Source: CAIYPH01 sp043744375
GTDB lineage: Bacteria; Pseudomonadota; Alphaproteobacteria; Acetobacterales; Acetobacteraceae
DNA length: 64,000 bases
Reading direction: 5' to 3'
Assembly (NCBI GenBank): GCA_043744375.1
Contig: JAYTUU010000061.1
Location: forward strand, 5,847-69,846
Part shown: positions 62,712-64,000 of the stretch, one piece after another
Position numbering within the stretch: the first letter of the stretch is position 1
Layout of the letters: each line of letters starts with the position of its first letter
Translations under genes and position numbers: made by a program
The notes under the pieces: generated by a model
What the model saw: only the letters and a program-made list of their open reading frames with translations
Told to the model about the DNA's origin: nothing
The model's database searches: none

Positions 62712-63970
62712 TTCACCACCTTCACGATTGGCGAACCCACCGGTACCGGGAAGTTCGGCACCCCCGAGTTCGATGCGCAGTTGTTGGCGAGATAGCCGTT
62801 GTTCGCGAGGGTGACGGAGTTGGCGATGACGACGCTGCACGTGCCCGCCGAATTGCCGAAATTATTCGCGAGATACACCATGCCGTTCGGATTGTAGATC
62901 ACCCCCGAGGCGGTCAACGACGTATTGTTGTTGAAGTTCATTGTGGCCGATGACGTGCCAATCAGCACCATGCCCGGGATGCCCGAAGCCGCGCCGACCA
63001 GTGGCGCCGACAATGTCGCCACAACATTGTTACTGAAATTAACTGTTCCGGTAGCTACGATTGTCACTCCCGCTCCGCCGATGATGACATTATTGCCGAA
63101 GCTGATATCGCCGTGAACCAGATACAGGCCAGGGCTGAGGGTGACGTTGGTGTTATTGCCGAAGTTCATTCCGGTATAGGATCCGGGCGACTTCGTCCCG
63201 CCGCCGCTCAGGACGGAACCGCCCGCAGCGGCGGCGTTTGTCATTGCACTCTGGACGGTTGCATTGCTGGCATAGGGATCGGTGAACGTAGCCGTCCCCG
63301 ATCGCATCGGCCCGTTGATGACACCGCCGTTCTTTTGCGTGATGGTTCCGGCCGCCATGAAACCGCTGGTCGTCACCACGGCGTTGTTGTCCACCGCGAC
63401 CCCGCCGTTGATCCGCGCCGCGCAGGACGACATGGACACAACGGCGTTGTTGTTGATCTGCAACGCGGTGGCAGCCGTGCCCGTCACCAACATGCATCCG
63501 TTCACGTTGATCGGCAGAATTTCCGCGGTGGCAGTGGCGGAAACCACCACATCCGTCTGGGACGTCACCAATTTCGCCAGGATGAGCGGCACGGTCTGCT
63601 GGATTACCGCTTGGAACGCCGTATTGGAGCTATCCTGAACCCCGACGACCTTGCGCATCGTGATCCAGTTGTTCGTGAGCGTGCTGGTACCGGCGTTCCA
63701 CACCCGGGTCGCCGAACCGGTGAAACCGTTCAACTCCGCGACATCGGCCCCCGCGCCGGCGGCGACCTCGTCGCTGGCCCCCGCGTTCTTCGCCACCGTC
63801 GCCGCCAATGCCGCCGCATCAGCGCCCCGCTGCGCCTCGGTCTGGCGCACACTCCAGAAACTGACCTCGACCCCGAGTCCGGCCGCCCCGACCAGAACGG
63901 GTAAGATGAGCCCGACCATCATCGCGATATTGCCTCGTCGGTCCCGCAAATGCTCCCATAGCGCCCGCAC
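62708..63970 (-). CDS. TadG-like protein with asparagine-rich repeat region (start uncertain)
   Basis: The 420-residue reading has a Tad N-terminus (RDRRGNIAMMVGLILPVLVGAAGLGVEVSFW, about 10-40) and ADAAALAATVAK, as in TadG. From about 165 to 410 it contains repeated Asn-rich turns (INNNAVV, DNNAVV, GNNTNVTL, GNNVIIGG, SNNVVATL, NNNTSLTA, ANNGYLANN) spaced about 15-30 residues apart, suggesting a beta-helix-like fold. Start GTG 63970 lies inside the terminal palindrome and has no clear ribosome-binding site; the gene may begin outside the window. Confidence 0.8.
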   Translation of the reverse strand: MRALWEHLRDRRGNIAMMVGLILPVLVGAAGLGVEVSFWSVRQTEAQRGADAAALAATVAKNAGASDEVAAGAGADVAELNGFTGSATRVWNAGTSTLTNNWITMRKVVGVQDSSNTAFQAVIQQTVPLILAKLVTSQTDVVVSATATAEILPINVNGCMLVTGTAATALQINNNAVVSMSSCAARINGGVAVDNNAVVTTSGFMAAGTITQKNGGVINGPMRSGTATFTDPYASNATVQSAMTNAAAAGGSVLSGGGTKSPGSYTGMNFGNNTNVTLSPGLYLVHGDISFGNNVIIGGAGVTIVATGTVNFSNNVVATLSAPLVGAASGIPGMVLIGTSSATMNFNNNTSLTASGVIYNPNGMVYLANNFGNSAGTCSVVIANSVTLANNGYLANNCASNSGVPNFPVPVGSPIVKVVK

Positions 63971-64000
63971 GGCCCGCCGACCGGTCGGCGGGCCGTGCGG
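63965..64000. repeat. Perfect 36-bp palindrome at the right edge
   Basis: The 18 bases 63965-63982 are the exact reverse complement of 63983-64000 with no loop, centred on GACC-GGTC. It overlaps the putative GTG start of the TadG-like gene and may extend beyond the window. It could be an operator, a terminator of an upstream gene or a site-specific element. Confidence 0.9.

Overview
The window is high-GC bacterial chromosome and reads as an alphaproteobacterium, most likely Rhodospirillales/Acetobacteraceae. This rests on gene content and order rather than a database match. It carries ATP12-type and CBP3-type chaperones and an alphaproteobacterial Mic60 inside a hem operon. The order rpiB-glyA-nrdR-ribD-ribE-ribBA-ribH-nusB-thiL is also typical. 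Almost everything is core genome. I see no prophage, CRISPR array, rRNA or tRNA gene.

Layout. 1-1169 is the 3' part of a chemoreceptor ending in a PilZ domain. 1170-6747 (minus) is rarA, an RluA/RluC-type pseudouridine synthase, an AsmA-family protein and an ATP12 chaperone. 6835-35123 (minus) is one colinear information-processing block: rplK-rplA, rplJ-rplL-rpoB-rpoC, rpsL-rpsG-tuf, the S10 and spc genes, secY-adk and rpsM-rpsK-rpoA-rplQ. fusA is missing from the str segment, and secE-nusG is missing before rplK. Internal control elements are visible: an L10-type leader before rplJ, competing hairpins between rplL and rpoB, a terminator after rpoC, and good -35/-10 promoters before rpsL and rpsM. 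35316-46224 holds a D-2-hydroxyacid dehydrogenase, an SH3-type membrane protein, a small membrane protein with a possible ATA start, murJ-gpsA-rlmJ-tsaD (minus), and the divergent hemC-hemD-Mic60-hemY operon. 46424-49797 has rpmE, a DUF177 protein, a CBP3 chaperone, bamE and an MFS transporter. 49836-56797 is the riboflavin/one-carbon operon, in which the RibBA second domain looks catalytically dead. 57005-60316 is a stress and redox region: a CBS-BON protein behind an FNR/FixK-like box, then CcdA plus exported thioredoxin divergent from an ECF sigma factor and NrsF-type anti-sigma. The divergent gap contains a match to the SigF promoter pattern GTAACC-N16-CGAA, pointing at thioredoxin-ccdA. 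A serine hydrolase follows, and the window ends in a three-gene Tad/Flp-pilus-like minor protein operon (minus).

Non-coding structure. A dispersed intergenic repeat family occurs three times (about 36354, 46222 and 61569). Several gene junctions carry 14-17 bp tandem repeats, usually in three copies. A perfect 36-bp palindrome lies at the right edge.

Most novel leads: the sigma/NrsF/thioredoxin/CcdA module with its own promoter, the FNR-box CBS-BON gene, the asparagine-rich TadG-like protein, the glycine/lysine-rich extension on ribosomal protein L5, and the repeat family.
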